From contig NZ_JAGGQJ010000009.1 of assembly GCF_018613325.1 (NCBI RefSeq), forward strand, positions 1 to 64,000: a stretch of DNA of 64,000 nucleotides. The letters run 5' to 3'. Below are positions 26,599-36,209 of the stretch, piece after piece. Origin of the DNA: Bacillus sp. ISL-34 (lineage in GTDB: Bacteria > Bacillota > Bacilli > Bacillales > DSM-1321). Each line of letters begins with the position of its first letter. The first letter of the stretch is position 1. Below the pieces are notes generated by a model, which had not been told where the DNA came from, did no database searches, and was given only the letters and a program-made list of their open reading frames with translations. The translations under genes were made by a program, and so were the position numbers.

Positions 26599-27237
26599 GT
26601 GGATTCGAAAGTCAGAGTCGATAGGCAGGAAGAAATCCTGATAAAACCACTATCGACATCATCTAATTTTTATATAAAGCGCGCTATGGATATAATCATC
26701 TCGTTTATTATGCTGATACTAACAGCACCTATTTTATTTTTATTCTGCATTCTTATCCCTATTGATTCAACTGGCTCCCCTTTTTTTTATCAACAAAGAC
26801 TAGGTCTGGATGGGAAGCCTTTCAATATAATTAAACTGCGTTCGATGGGCATCGATGCTGAAAAAAATGGACCTAGGTGGGCAAGTGAAAATGATTCCAG
26901 GGTAACCAGAATAGGAGCCTTTATACGAAAAACACGCATTGATGAAATCCCTCAGCTTATTAATGTTTTAAAAGGAGAAATGTCGCTCATCGGTCCAAGA
27001 CCTGAAAGAGAATATTTTTATAAAGAATTTGAAAAGTTTTTGCCTGGCTTTAAAAACCGTTTGTATGTGAAACCTGGAATAACAGGGTGGGCACAAGTAA
27101 ATGGGGGATACGATTTAACACCAAAAGAAAAGCTGCATTTCGACCTATATTATATTCAACACCGCTCATTTGCTATGGAAATCAAGATTTTGTTCCGAAC
27201 ATTGACCATAGTCTTTACTGGTAGTGGAGCTAGATAA
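26599..27237 (+). CDS. undecaprenyl-phosphate sugar-1-phosphate transferase
   Basis: This 212-aa priming transferase of the bacterial sugar transferase family (WcaJ/EpsL C-terminal type) has one membrane segment (MDIIISFIMLILTAPILFLF). It then has the catalytic motifs FFYQQRLGLDGKPFNIIKLR, RKTRIDEIPQLINVLKGEMS and LIGPRPEREYF. It loads the first sugar onto the lipid carrier at the inner membrane. GTG 26599 has GGGAGGATAACCA upstream. A second priming enzyme is at 45749, so each cluster has its own. Confidence 0.93.
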   Translation: MDSKVRVDRQEEILIKPLSTSSNFYIKRAMDIIISFIMLILTAPILFLFCILIPIDSTGSPFFYQQRLGLDGKPFNIIKLRSMGIDAEKNGPRWASENDSRVTRIGAFIRKTRIDEIPQLINVLKGEMSLIGPRPEREYFYKEFEKFLPGFKNRLYVKPGITGWAQVNGGYDLTPKEKLHFDLYYIQHRSFAMEIKILFRTLTIVFTGSGAR

Positions 27238-27259
27238 TCTAAAAAAGGGGTAGTGAAAA

Positions 27260-28252
27260 ATGAATAAAGTACTAGTAACTGGGGGCTTTGGATTTATTGG
27301 CTCTCATATTGTCGATACATTAATCCGTAATAATTATGAAGTGGCTATATATGATAACCTCTCCACCGGGTCTATCGGGAATGTTCAGGCCAAAGTCACT
27401 CCCTTCTTTGGAAATGTTGAAGATGAGGTCCTGCTTGAAAATGCGATGGAGACATTTAGACCTGACTATGTCATTCATCAAGCTGCACAAGTTAGTGTAC
27501 AACAATCCATTTCGGATATTACGAATGATGCTCGGATCAATATCATGGGAACGATAAACATCGCTAAGCTTTCTCACAAGTATGCCGTAAAAAAGATTGT
27601 GTTTGCTTCATCAGCAGCTGTATATGGAGATGCTGATGTCATGCCAATCACCTTATCACATCTTACTTCTCCATTATCACCCTATGGTGCATCAAAAAAA
27701 ACGGCAGAGGATTATCTAAAGCTTGCTAAAAAATTATACGATTTAAATTATGTGAATCTTCGATACAGCAATGTATATGGACCAAGACAGACAGCTAGCG
27801 GCGAAGGCGGTGTTATATCGATTTTCACCAATCTTGTCATAAATAATGAGCGGCCCATTATTTATGGAGACGGCACTCAAACGAGGGATTTCATCTATGT
27901 TAAAGATGTGGCGGATGCCAATCTGAAAGCTTTGGAATTTGAAGGAAGCGGCACCTTCAATATCTCATCAACCACCAGTACAAGCATCAATCAATTATTC
28001 TCGATGATTCAATCATTTGGCAGTCATGATTTATCTCCTATTTATCAGCCAGCGAAAAATGGTGACATCAAAGAAAGCTTACTCTGTAATAAAACGACCA
28101 TTCAAAAACTAGGTTGGCACCCCGCTCATTCACTTGAACAGGGTCTTGCGAGCACATATGAATATTATTTAAACCAAAATCAGCCTTCTTTAACCACAAA
28201 GACAATTCATTCACCAGCACCACTACTCAAGCCAACGACTTTATCGTCATAA
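27260..28252 (+). CDS. NAD-dependent UDP-sugar 4-epimerase family protein
   Basis: This 330-aa extended SDR enzyme has the nucleotide-binding GGFGFIGSHIVD at about 8-19, SSAAVYGDAD near 117, and catalytic YGASK (Y near 143, K near 147). The rest follows GalE/Gne-type epimerases, with TRDFIYVKDVADANLKALE. It likely interconverts UDP-Glc/Gal or their N-acetyl forms for the repeat unit. The substrate cannot be read from sequence by eye. The C-terminal ~25 residues are a low-complexity extension (TTKTIHSPAPLLKPTTLSS). Confidence 0.9.
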   Translation: MNKVLVTGGFGFIGSHIVDTLIRNNYEVAIYDNLSTGSIGNVQAKVTPFFGNVEDEVLLENAMETFRPDYVIHQAAQVSVQQSISDITNDARINIMGTINIAKLSHKYAVKKIVFASSAAVYGDADVMPITLSHLTSPLSPYGASKKTAEDYLKLAKKLYDLNYVNLRYSNVYGPRQTASGEGGVISIFTNLVINNERPIIYGDGTQTRDFIYVKDVADANLKALEFEGSGTFNISSTTSTSINQLFSMIQSFGSHDLSPIYQPAKNGDIKESLLCNKTTIQKLGWHPAHSLEQGLASTYEYYLNQNQPSLTTKTIHSPAPLLKPTTLSS

Positions 28253-28269
28253 AATCGGGAGCGAAAAAA

Positions 28270-29736
28270 GTGAATACGAAGAAGAACTCTATTTTAAAAA
28301 ATATTGTCCATTTATTTTACAGTACCATTCTATCTAATGTTCTTAATGCGGCCACGCTCATTCTATTAGCAAATTATTTTAACTCAAAGAATTATGGGAT
28401 TTTCAGTGTGGCATTAGCTCTTGCCATGGTCATGAACTTTTTTACGGACCTCGGGACAAGTAATACTTTTCTAAGGGAAGGAACGAAGAAGGAAAACTTA
28501 GGAAGAACGTTTTCTTCCTATATTAAGATTCGAATTGTTTGCTCCCTTTCGACCTTTTTTGTTTTTTTTGCCGGCATTCACATTCTTTATCAAGAACAAC
28601 AAATTCTTTATATGATCTATAGCCTAATGATCCCGATGGTCATTGGCCTGGCGATGCAAAGTATTGGAATAACCTATTTTCAATTAATTGAAAGGATGCA
28701 ATTCATCGCGTCGATAAAAATCTTTTCATCCTGTGCGTTAATACTTTCAACCTCGGTGAGTATGGGCTTAAAAGTGGATGTTCATCTAGCAGCCTTTTTA
28801 TATGGATTTTCTTATTTAGCCGGTGGATTTTACAGCCTTTATTTACTGCTGAAAAAAGCGGAAATAAAATGGAAATCTCCTTTTCAAAAACAATTATTAA
28901 CGAATCTCAGTCCGTTTTTAATCAGTGGGTTATTTATTATGCTGACCCCACAATTGGGTCCATTGGTGCTGGAAAAAACACTGCCTTTAGCGCTAGTGGG
29001 TCTCTTTGCAGTAGCCTATCGGATTCCTTCTGCTTTATACCAAATACCAGGGGTCATCGCAGGCGCTTTTTTTCCGCTTTTATTTAAGCGATACAACCAG
29101 GGTGAGCTTGCAGAACACACAAGATTGAATATCCTGCAAATGAAAATCATGTCCTATATCGGCATGTGCATGACTGTAACCTTATTCTATTTGGCCACTT
29201 ATCTCGTCACCATTTTATTTGGACCCGAATGGGGATCTGCGGTTCAGCCTTTAGAAATATTGGCTTTTATAATCGTTCTGCAAGGTTTTAACATTGCTAT
29301 TGCTGACGGTCTCACAACAAGGGGATTACAGAACCGGCGTACAATAGTCCAGTTTATAACCATCACCGTTGGTTTGGCTTCCTTCTATTTTCTGAGCGTC
29401 AACTATGCAGTGGCTGGATCAGCTTTTGCCGTCCTTACCATGGAAATCGTCTCATTCATTGGCTATGTCGCTGCCAACCCAGAAAAAAGAACGGTATTCT
29501 TTAAGGTCATCCTGCCGTATGGTACCTTCTTTTTCATTAGTTTCATCCTGATGCTCAACTTATTATCCAAGTATCCTTTTATAGCCATGGTTTCAACCAT
29601 CCTTTTCGTCACTGCTTTAATTTTGCTGCTCGATAAGAGCATCAAGCAATTAATCGTTGGCTTTATTAAAAAGAAACATGACACCAGACTTTTACAAGAT
29701 GGGAGACAAAAAGAGAATGGAAAGATTGCTAATTAA
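28270..29736 (+). CDS. Wzx-type polysaccharide flippase
   Basis: This 488-aa protein has 12 or more hydrophobic segments and the MATE/PST-like layout: an N-terminal IVHLFYSTILSNVLNAATLI helix pair, NYGIFSVALALAMVMNFFTD, and LGTSNTFLREGTKKE in the first loop. It should flip the lipid-linked repeat unit across the membrane. It starts at GTG 28270 18 bases after the epimerase and overlaps the polymerase gene by 20 bases, showing tight coupling. Confidence 0.9.
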   Translation: MNTKKNSILKNIVHLFYSTILSNVLNAATLILLANYFNSKNYGIFSVALALAMVMNFFTDLGTSNTFLREGTKKENLGRTFSSYIKIRIVCSLSTFFVFFAGIHILYQEQQILYMIYSLMIPMVIGLAMQSIGITYFQLIERMQFIASIKIFSSCALILSTSVSMGLKVDVHLAAFLYGFSYLAGGFYSLYLLLKKAEIKWKSPFQKQLLTNLSPFLISGLFIMLTPQLGPLVLEKTLPLALVGLFAVAYRIPSALYQIPGVIAGAFFPLLFKRYNQGELAEHTRLNILQMKIMSYIGMCMTVTLFYLATYLVTILFGPEWGSAVQPLEILAFIIVLQGFNIAIADGLTTRGLQNRRTIVQFITITVGLASFYFLSVNYAVAGSAFAVLTMEIVSFIGYVAANPEKRTVFFKVILPYGTFFFISFILMLNLLSKYPFIAMVSTILFVTALILLLDKSIKQLIVGFIKKKHDTRLLQDGRQKENGKIAN

Positions 29737-30937
29737 TAAAAACACCTCTATGTGGTCAGTCTTTCTCTTGTTATTTTTTATTACGCTCAGTAAATATAAT
29801 ATCTCCATCGGTTTTTCATTAAAAATTTACATGATTTTTCTAGCCATTTTCTTTTGCATTCATTTTCGGGATTTTTATTTCCATACCCTTTATCATTATG
29901 AAATCCTTTTGCTTTTATTTTATTTCACCTATTGTCTGAGCGGCGCGTTTTCCCAATATCCTGAATCGAGCATTCGGGTCATCCTAGGAGTGATACTCGT
30001 ACTTGGCTGTTATTTCATCATGAGATATGTACTGGAGCTAACAACGCTAAGTGCCATTGAGAATTCAATTGCAAATGTCGGAATCATCTTTAATATTAGT
30101 AGCCTATTATTATACTTCATTGGTATACAGGTGACAGGAAGATTTCCAACAGGTGTTGAGATTACATCGTATGGATTATTATTAGACCGTGATTATCCAA
30201 GATTAATCGGTTTGCTGGATGACCCAAACATCTTCATTTTTTTTAACACAATCTTTTTTTCCTTTTATTTAACCAATTTAAAGGGATTCAAGCATTCAAT
30301 TGGATTCCTCCTATGTATGATTACTTCCCTTCTTACATTTTCTAGAGGTGGTGTTTTAGCGCTTGTACTGGTGGTCGTTTTGTACATGCTGTTAGCTAAT
30401 TTTTCAAAAAAAATCAAAATGTTAGCTGTTTCCTTATTATTTTTAGCGGTAATATATGTTGCTGGATCTCTTATCAATATAGATTTCAATGAAATCATCA
30501 CGAGCCGCATTACTGACTTTTCAACTGATGGGGGCAGCGGAAGGTTTGAATTATGGGGGCAGGCGATTAACTACTTTATGTCAAATCCCCTTTTTGGCAT
30601 TGGCGCTTTTAATTTTTCCGATTATTACGCTTTCGAGCATAATGAAAAGCTATATGTTCACAATACGTATCTCGAGGTTTTAGTAGAGTCTGGAATCATT
30701 GGTTTTCTTTTTTACCTTTCCTTTTTATTGATGCTTATCATCACTTTATTCAAGACTAAATTACATAAAGAAAAACCGTTCATCGTGCTTACTCTTTTTG
30801 CTTTCTTAATACAGATGATGTCCCTTTCACTCATGATTAATGAAGCATTTTTTTCCTTTTTAGCCCTAACTTTAAAATATATTTCCGTATATGAGAAAAA
30901 AGAGGTGGAATGTAATGACCTACAGCAAAAAGGATGA
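29717..30937 (+). CDS. Wzy-type O-antigen polymerase/ligase family protein
   Basis: This 406-aa polytopic protein has about ten helices. The large extracytoplasmic loop before the last helices carries GGSGRFELWGQAINYF and NPLFGIGAFNFSDYY then HNTYLEVLVESGIIGFLFYL, the Wzy_C signature (G-R-x-x-x-W, H-N-x-x-L). It should polymerise repeat units outside the membrane. The start is ATG 29717 (MERLLINKN) behind GGGAG. It overlaps its neighbours at both ends (20 and 23 bases). Confidence 0.9.
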   Translation: MERLLINKNTSMWSVFLLLFFITLSKYNISIGFSLKIYMIFLAIFFCIHFRDFYFHTLYHYEILLLLFYFTYCLSGAFSQYPESSIRVILGVILVLGCYFIMRYVLELTTLSAIENSIANVGIIFNISSLLLYFIGIQVTGRFPTGVEITSYGLLLDRDYPRLIGLLDDPNIFIFFNTIFFSFYLTNLKGFKHSIGFLLCMITSLLTFSRGGVLALVLVVVLYMLLANFSKKIKMLAVSLLFLAVIYVAGSLINIDFNEIITSRITDFSTDGGSGRFELWGQAINYFMSNPLFGIGAFNFSDYYAFEHNEKLYVHNTYLEVLVESGIIGFLFYLSFLLMLIITLFKTKLHKEKPFIVLTLFAFLIQMMSLSLMINEAFFSFLALTLKYISVYEKKEVECNDLQQKG

Positions 30938-31718
30938 CAGCCCTTTAGTTTCCGTGATAACTCCCTCGTATAATAGCTCGTCTTTTATTACTGAAACGAT
31001 AAAAACTGTCCAAGATCAAACCTATTTTAACTGGGAGATGATCATTGTAGATGATCAATCAAAGGATGATTCTGTATCTATCATTAAATCCTATGCAGAG
31101 AATGATCCACGGATCAGACTTATTCCCTTATCCAAGAATGTCGGTGCTGCCCGCGCAAGAAATATAGCCATAAAAGAAGCCCATGGAGATTATATCGCAT
31201 TCCTTGATAGCGATGATTTATGGCTCCCAACTAAATTGGAAGAACAAGTCGGTTTTATGCAAAAGGGAAATCTTGCATTTTCTTTCACCTCCTATTCATT
31301 AATAGATGAAAAAGGAAAGTCTCTTGATGTTGAAGTTAATGCACCTAAAGTAGTGGACTATAAGCATCTGATTGGAAATACAACAATTGGCTGTTTAACC
31401 GTGATACTGGATAGGCTGCAAATCAAGCATATCGAAATGCCCGATATTCAGCCGGAGGATACTGCATTATGGCTGTTACTGTTACGACAAGGATATAAAG
31501 CGCATGGCTTACCGAAAGTCTTATCCAAATATCGTATTGTAAGTAACTCTACTTCAAGAAATAAATTTAAGGCTGCTTACCGATATTGGAAGCTGTTACG
31601 TAGCCAGGAAAAATTAAACTTCGTAAAAGCTAACTTTTATTTTAGCAAATACGCCTATAACGCGTACAACAAAAACAGAGGTTCACAGCCTGCCTCTTTA
31701 CTTAATGGAGGGAAATAA
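30915..31718 (+). CDS. glycosyltransferase family 2
   Basis: This 267-aa GT-A fold enzyme has VSVITPSYNSSSFITETIKT at the N-terminus, MIIVDDQSKDDS, and the metal-binding DSDD in YIAFLDSDDLWLP near residue 95. A later PEDTALWLLLLRQGY matches the GT2 acceptor region. It adds a sugar to the lipid-linked repeat unit in the cytosol. ATG 30915 follows GAGGTGG, overlapping the end of the polymerase gene by 23 bases. Confidence 0.92.
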   Translation: MTYSKKDDSPLVSVITPSYNSSSFITETIKTVQDQTYFNWEMIIVDDQSKDDSVSIIKSYAENDPRIRLIPLSKNVGAARARNIAIKEAHGDYIAFLDSDDLWLPTKLEEQVGFMQKGNLAFSFTSYSLIDEKGKSLDVEVNAPKVVDYKHLIGNTTIGCLTVILDRLQIKHIEMPDIQPEDTALWLLLLRQGYKAHGLPKVLSKYRIVSNSTSRNKFKAAYRYWKLLRSQEKLNFVKANFYFSKYAYNAYNKNRGSQPASLLNGGK

Positions 31719-31723
31719 GGTAT

Positions 31724-32770
31724 ATGAATAATGTCCTGCTACTTACAGATAAGCTGATAACAGGCGGAGCTGAGATGTATTTCTGTAAATTGGAGAACCA
31801 CCTCCAGGATGAAAACATGACGATTTACTCTGCAGCTGCTACGGGCGAATTGTACAAGCAAATTCATAACAAGCAACAATTCATTCCTTTAAGCTTAAAG
31901 AATCACCTTGCCAATATTAAAATATTAACTAAAGAAGTTCGCTTAAAACGCATTGATGTCATTCATGCCAATAGTTTACGAATGCTGCTATATTCAATTG
32001 CCATCAAGAAACTGACCAGAAGAAATATCAAACTGGTGTATACCAAGCATAATGTAACCATTCTTGAAAAAAAGGTGCCCTTTCTATTTAAAAGAGTGCT
32101 GAATAAGCATGTTGAGCAAATCATTGCGGTCAGTAATTTTGAACGAGATAACCTACTTCAGCTGGGTGTAAGGAATGAGCTTATTCGGACGATTTACAAC
32201 GGAGTGGATGTTGAACACTTTTCTTTTCAACAACCAAAGCCTAAAGAAACCTTCAATGTGGGAATTTTAGCCCGCTTATCAAAAGAGAAAAATCATGAAC
32301 TTTTCTTGAAAATCGTTAATGAGTTAAAGGATGTACCTAATGTGATGTTTTATATTGCTGGAGACGGACCGGAGCGGGAATTTGTAGAAAAAATGATTAA
32401 AGACTTAAAGTTACGCCATAAAGTGATGCTCCTAGGCAATGCCTCCAATCCATATGAATTTATATGCAATATGGACTTGCTTCTTTTAACATCACTTAGA
32501 GAAGTCTTTCCAATGGTCGTCCTGGAAGCAATGGCAGCAGGAACGCCCATTATGTCAGTCGATGTAGGCGGTATTAAAGAGGCGGTTGTGGACCATGAGA
32601 CAGGGATTCTCATTTCCCAACATTCTGAACAGGAATTTGCCAAACAAATTAAAACACTTCAAGATAATGTTGATTTAAGACAACGATTGGGAAGCAAAGC
32701 AAGACAAAAGGTAGAAGAATCCTTCTCCCTCTCGAATATGATTCATTCTACACTGAAAACCTATCAATGA
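31724..32770 (+). CDS. glycosyltransferase family 4
   Basis: This 348-aa GT-B fold enzyme has an N-terminal LITGGAEMYFCKLENHL acceptor domain. The donor-binding half contains FNVGILARLSKEKNHELFLK, IAGDGPEREFVEKMI and the EX7E motif in REVFPMVVLEAMAAGTPI. It is the last glycosyltransferase of cluster 1. A strong terminator follows, so the beta-helix gene behind it probably has its own promoter. Confidence 0.92.
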   Translation: MNNVLLLTDKLITGGAEMYFCKLENHLQDENMTIYSAAATGELYKQIHNKQQFIPLSLKNHLANIKILTKEVRLKRIDVIHANSLRMLLYSIAIKKLTRRNIKLVYTKHNVTILEKKVPFLFKRVLNKHVEQIIAVSNFERDNLLQLGVRNELIRTIYNGVDVEHFSFQQPKPKETFNVGILARLSKEKNHELFLKIVNELKDVPNVMFYIAGDGPEREFVEKMIKDLKLRHKVMLLGNASNPYEFICNMDLLLLTSLREVFPMVVLEAMAAGTPIMSVDVGGIKEAVVDHETGILISQHSEQEFAKQIKTLQDNVDLRQRLGSKARQKVEESFSLSNMIHSTLKTYQ

Positions 32771-32772
32771 AC

Positions 32773-32812
32773 GAAAAACAAACGATGACCTCGTTTGTTT
32801 TTGTTTTTTATA
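32773..32812 (+). terminator. terminator of polysaccharide cluster 1
   Basis: AAACAAACGA TGACC TCGTTTGTTT followed by TTGTTTTTT, just after the GT4 stop codon. Confidence 0.85.
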
Positions 32813-32875
32813 CCTATACATACTTTTTTGGACAAGCATATGCTATATAACATCACCATAAAAGGAGTGTTATAT

Positions 32876-34417
32876 ATGGCAGACCCACTCAACCTCCCTG
32901 AGGATTGCCAGAACAGGGATGTTGCTAATATTGATTGTTTTGGCGCCAATCCGAATCTAGCGGATAATTCTCCAGCCATTCAAGCAGCGATTGATTATTG
33001 TGTAGATAATAACTACTCTAAAGTTGTCATTACAGGGAAGAAGCAATATACCCTTTCCTCCCCCATTGTCATTAAGCAAAATGTCCATCTAGAAATTGAT
33101 CCGACGATAACATTAATAGTCAAAGGTAACTTTCAGGTCTTTGAGCTACAAAAGGATGCTTCCCTCTCCGGCGGGACGATTGAAATAGTCGATAATAGCT
33201 TCAATTCATCCGTCATTTTCCTTTCCGGAGCGCAGCAAATTGAAATCCATAATCATACAGCTATATCCAATATCAATATTATTAACCGTACAACAACGTA
33301 CCAAGGTATAGCCATCCATCTATACTGTAACAAAGCATGGGATTTCATCAGTTTCTTTAAGGCAAGCTCCCTCCAAATCACAAACTTCCATACAGCACTC
33401 TATTTAAAAACCGAAAAACTATCAAATGTAGATACCCCTTGTTGGATTAATGCCAACTCCTTCGAGTCCATTTTTATAGACGGCTGCCAGTACGGAATCG
33501 AGATTGTAGGAAGCAGTGATCTCCCTTACGAAATTTCCGGCAACACCTTTACTGGAATTCAAGTTCAAAGCCGAAAACAAACGAAAAAAGTCATTCGATG
33601 CTCAGGTGCTTATAATATATTTGAAGGGATCATATGGGATACCTACCGTATGGAAGATCCCCCGCTCGTCATTGAATTCTCCTCCACTTCCCATCACAAC
33701 TACCTAAGCTCGAATCAGGTATCCACATCCATCCTCGATCGCGGCCAATACAATCGTTGCATATCTCCTCATGAAGAATCGCTCCAAATGTATCCACCTC
33801 TTGCCTTAGGAAAAGCCCACCTGGTCGGGAATCAAGACGATATCCTAGTAAATGCAAACGTTCGCTACGCTGTACGTCAGCTTTCTGGAAAGGCTCCTTA
33901 TGGAGGAAATATCAATAACTGCTTCAATTTACTCGATGAACAAAGTGTAAATTACCTCGATGTCCCTAGTTCCCAACCGGTTGTGATTGAATTGGATTTT
34001 ACAAAACAGCCTATTAAAATGCTGAATTGCTTTGGTATTTATTTTGGATGGAATGAAAGTCCCCGCCGAGTTTTAATTGAATATCAACAAAGCTTAAATG
34101 GACCATGGACCGCAGCTAAAAACCTCCCATTTAACGCCGGTAACACTGTTATCTCAGAAGCAAGAGCAGAAACACTGTATAAAATCAGACTGACGTTAAG
34201 CGGGTATACACAAGAGCACAAACGATTCCGGATCAATCGGATCTTCGCAAGATCATCGTTACAGCAAGGTGCAGCTTGGCTGCCTACTACAGGCGGAACA
34301 TTATATGGAGATTTAGAACTTCAAAAAGGGAAAGCTGTGACAATGGCTTCACCCAACGGAACAAAGTGGAAAGTGACTATTAATGATCAAGGCCAAATTA
34401 TCACTGCAAAGCTATGA
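32876..34417 (+). CDS. right-handed beta-helix (pectate-lyase-like) protein
   Basis: This 513-aa protein starts MADPLNLPEDCQNRDVANID and has a pectate-lyase superfamily N-terminus (NSPAIQAAIDYCVDNNYSKV) followed by beta-helix repeats. It has no signal peptide. The C-terminal 45 residues (TTGGTLYGDLELQKGKAV) look like tail-fibre or appendage stem segments. ATG 32876 has AAAGGAG upstream. The first ~290 residues are homologous to the membrane-anchored protein at 34587-35510. It may modify or bind the polysaccharide; enzyme activity is unproven. Confidence 0.75.
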   Translation: MADPLNLPEDCQNRDVANIDCFGANPNLADNSPAIQAAIDYCVDNNYSKVVITGKKQYTLSSPIVIKQNVHLEIDPTITLIVKGNFQVFELQKDASLSGGTIEIVDNSFNSSVIFLSGAQQIEIHNHTAISNINIINRTTTYQGIAIHLYCNKAWDFISFFKASSLQITNFHTALYLKTEKLSNVDTPCWINANSFESIFIDGCQYGIEIVGSSDLPYEISGNTFTGIQVQSRKQTKKVIRCSGAYNIFEGIIWDTYRMEDPPLVIEFSSTSHHNYLSSNQVSTSILDRGQYNRCISPHEESLQMYPPLALGKAHLVGNQDDILVNANVRYAVRQLSGKAPYGGNINNCFNLLDEQSVNYLDVPSSQPVVIELDFTKQPIKMLNCFGIYFGWNESPRRVLIEYQQSLNGPWTAAKNLPFNAGNTVISEARAETLYKIRLTLSGYTQEHKRFRINRIFARSSLQQGAAWLPTTGGTLYGDLELQKGKAVTMASPNGTKWKVTINDQGQIITAKL

Positions 34418-34540
34418 CTATTAAATATAAAAAAACTGGCATATATACTCGTTATCCAAAGAGGAAGGGATTATTCCCCATGGATAAAGATCAATAGTAC
34501 CAGTTCATTAATGGTCATTAATGTTATCTCCAAATTATAT

Positions 34541-34582
34541 TACAGGGTGAGTGCTTATCCATTAGCTAATCACCCTTTCGCT
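34541..34582. terminator. hairpin between the convergent beta-helix genes
   Basis: AGGGTGA ... TCACCCT with TTTCGCTTT to the right. It lies between the convergent beta-helix genes and may serve both strands. Confidence 0.6.
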
Positions 34583-34586
34583 TTAT

Positions 34587-35510
34587 TTATTGATTCAAGA
34601 TATTGGCTTGACCTCTGTCAGTGATTCGACTAATAGGCAGAGATGGGATATCAATGATAGTGCCCATGCTATTATCCTTAAGTTCAATAACATCGTTCTG
34701 AAGTGTGATCTTGTCCAAATCCCAAGCCATCCCTTCAAACTTATTGTATTGCCCACTTACCTTCAAAATGCTCTTTGTTTTCCCTGAGGGCTGTATCTGT
34801 ATGTTGGTAAATTGATTACCACTAACCTCATTCGGTACGGTAGAGTTACTATCTATGTAAATCATATTTACACAATCTTCTAATGAGAGATTCAAAAAAC
34901 GATTAGCATTAATCCAGGACTTACCAGAAGACGGTTCTTCAGCAATTAGCTTTACTCCAGTCTCCATTCCTGCAACCTTGACATTTTCAAAGTTCACGAA
35001 AGAAATCTCATGTTCTTTACCGCCAGCATATAAAGATATCCCTGTTCCCTGATTACTCTCAGACCAGTTAATGATATTTACATCCTTCACTTGCGTTTTG
35101 TTCCAGGTATTATAATATTTATATTTACCATCTAAGTAAATGACCTCTGAATTAAATTCAGAATCATTTATCACTATATAAGCACCTTCAATGGAAGCAT
35201 TCTGCTCAAGCTTAAGCACCCTGAAGTTCCCCTCAACAATAAACTTCGTTCCGTAACCGAATAACAGCTTAACACCTTTCCTAACGATGATCGGTGATGA
35301 AACCGTATACTCCCTATCATCCAGCATTACTGTCTTTAACTTATTGGCCTTTGCATGATCAATGGCTGCTTGAATCTTCACAGAATCATTGGTCCCTTTA
35401 AAATCTTCAACGTATATCTTTTCTTTGTGATTTGATAGTGAATGTTTCTGCTGAAAAATGAAGAAAACAATTAGCACTATACATATAGATAAACCGATTA
35501 TTTTTTTCAT
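34587..35510 (-). CDS. membrane-anchored beta-helix protein, paralogue of 32876
   Basis: This 307-aa protein starts MKKIIGLSICIVLIVFFIFQ, an uncleaved signal anchor. The body has VKIQAAIDHAKANKLKTVML, EYTVSSPIIVRKGVKLLFGY and WINANRFLNLSLEDCVNMIY, which parallel the 32876 product (YTLSSPIVIKQNVHLEI, WINANSFESIFIDGCQYGIE). It lacks that protein's C-terminal 200 residues. ATG 35510 follows AAGGATG. It is probably extracellular and acts on or organises the exopolysaccharide. Catalytic residues cannot be assigned by eye. Confidence 0.75.
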   Translation of the reverse strand: MKKIIGLSICIVLIVFFIFQQKHSLSNHKEKIYVEDFKGTNDSVKIQAAIDHAKANKLKTVMLDDREYTVSSPIIVRKGVKLLFGYGTKFIVEGNFRVLKLEQNASIEGAYIVINDSEFNSEVIYLDGKYKYYNTWNKTQVKDVNIINWSESNQGTGISLYAGGKEHEISFVNFENVKVAGMETGVKLIAEEPSSGKSWINANRFLNLSLEDCVNMIYIDSNSTVPNEVSGNQFTNIQIQPSGKTKSILKVSGQYNKFEGMAWDLDKITLQNDVIELKDNSMGTIIDIPSLPISRITDRGQANILNQ

Positions 35511-36209
35511 GAAATTCATCCTTATTTTAAAAGATTTTGTAGTTAGGTATGAGATGAAATTTTTCAATGAACACTTATCACCTTACATTCCTAGAATTAT
35601 TGAAGATGGATTTTATTATACATTACTAAGGTAATTTTCAAATTAGTTTATACTAGTGAGGTATTGAAAATGTTGCTTTTCCGCAACCCAACATAAGGAA
35701 AAATTTAATGTTAGGATCTTCGCAAAATTTAGGATAATGATAAGTTATGAGTTTTATTAAGATTGAAAATAAGTTGAAAGATTTTCAAAACTGGAGACCA
35801 GCTAGAAATTAATTGTCTTACAACTATACCACATCAATTTTAGAACCCTTTTCCGATCTTCCCTTTAAACATATAGTTTTAATTAATATACTCTCTAAAA
35901 ATTTTACCAGAATATTGATAGCAAAATCAAAGTCTTCATCCTCGACCGTAGAACATAGCTATTACCATTGGTGTATATAGCCAGTCCATTCATGGATTAC
36001 ATGCAAGATCCTTTACAATTAATGGTCCGACCTTTTTAAAATATAGTAATCACTTTTAAGGGGTCTATTAGAGATATTGATCAGAAGAATCCAAAAAAGT
36101 ACTTGCGCTAATTCCTCAAGTCACAATCATTTACCGAACAAAAAAGTTCTGGTTGTGACTTTTCCTTACATAACATAAAATATAAATTATAGGAAAGGAT
36201 GAGGGAAAA
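35511..36209. other. 700-bp AT-rich interval
   Basis: No gene is seen. A terminator-like hairpin lies at 36117-36166 (AAGTCACAA ... TTGTGACTT followed by TTCC), about 45 bases before the next gene, so a leader-type control is possible. Confidence 0.5.
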
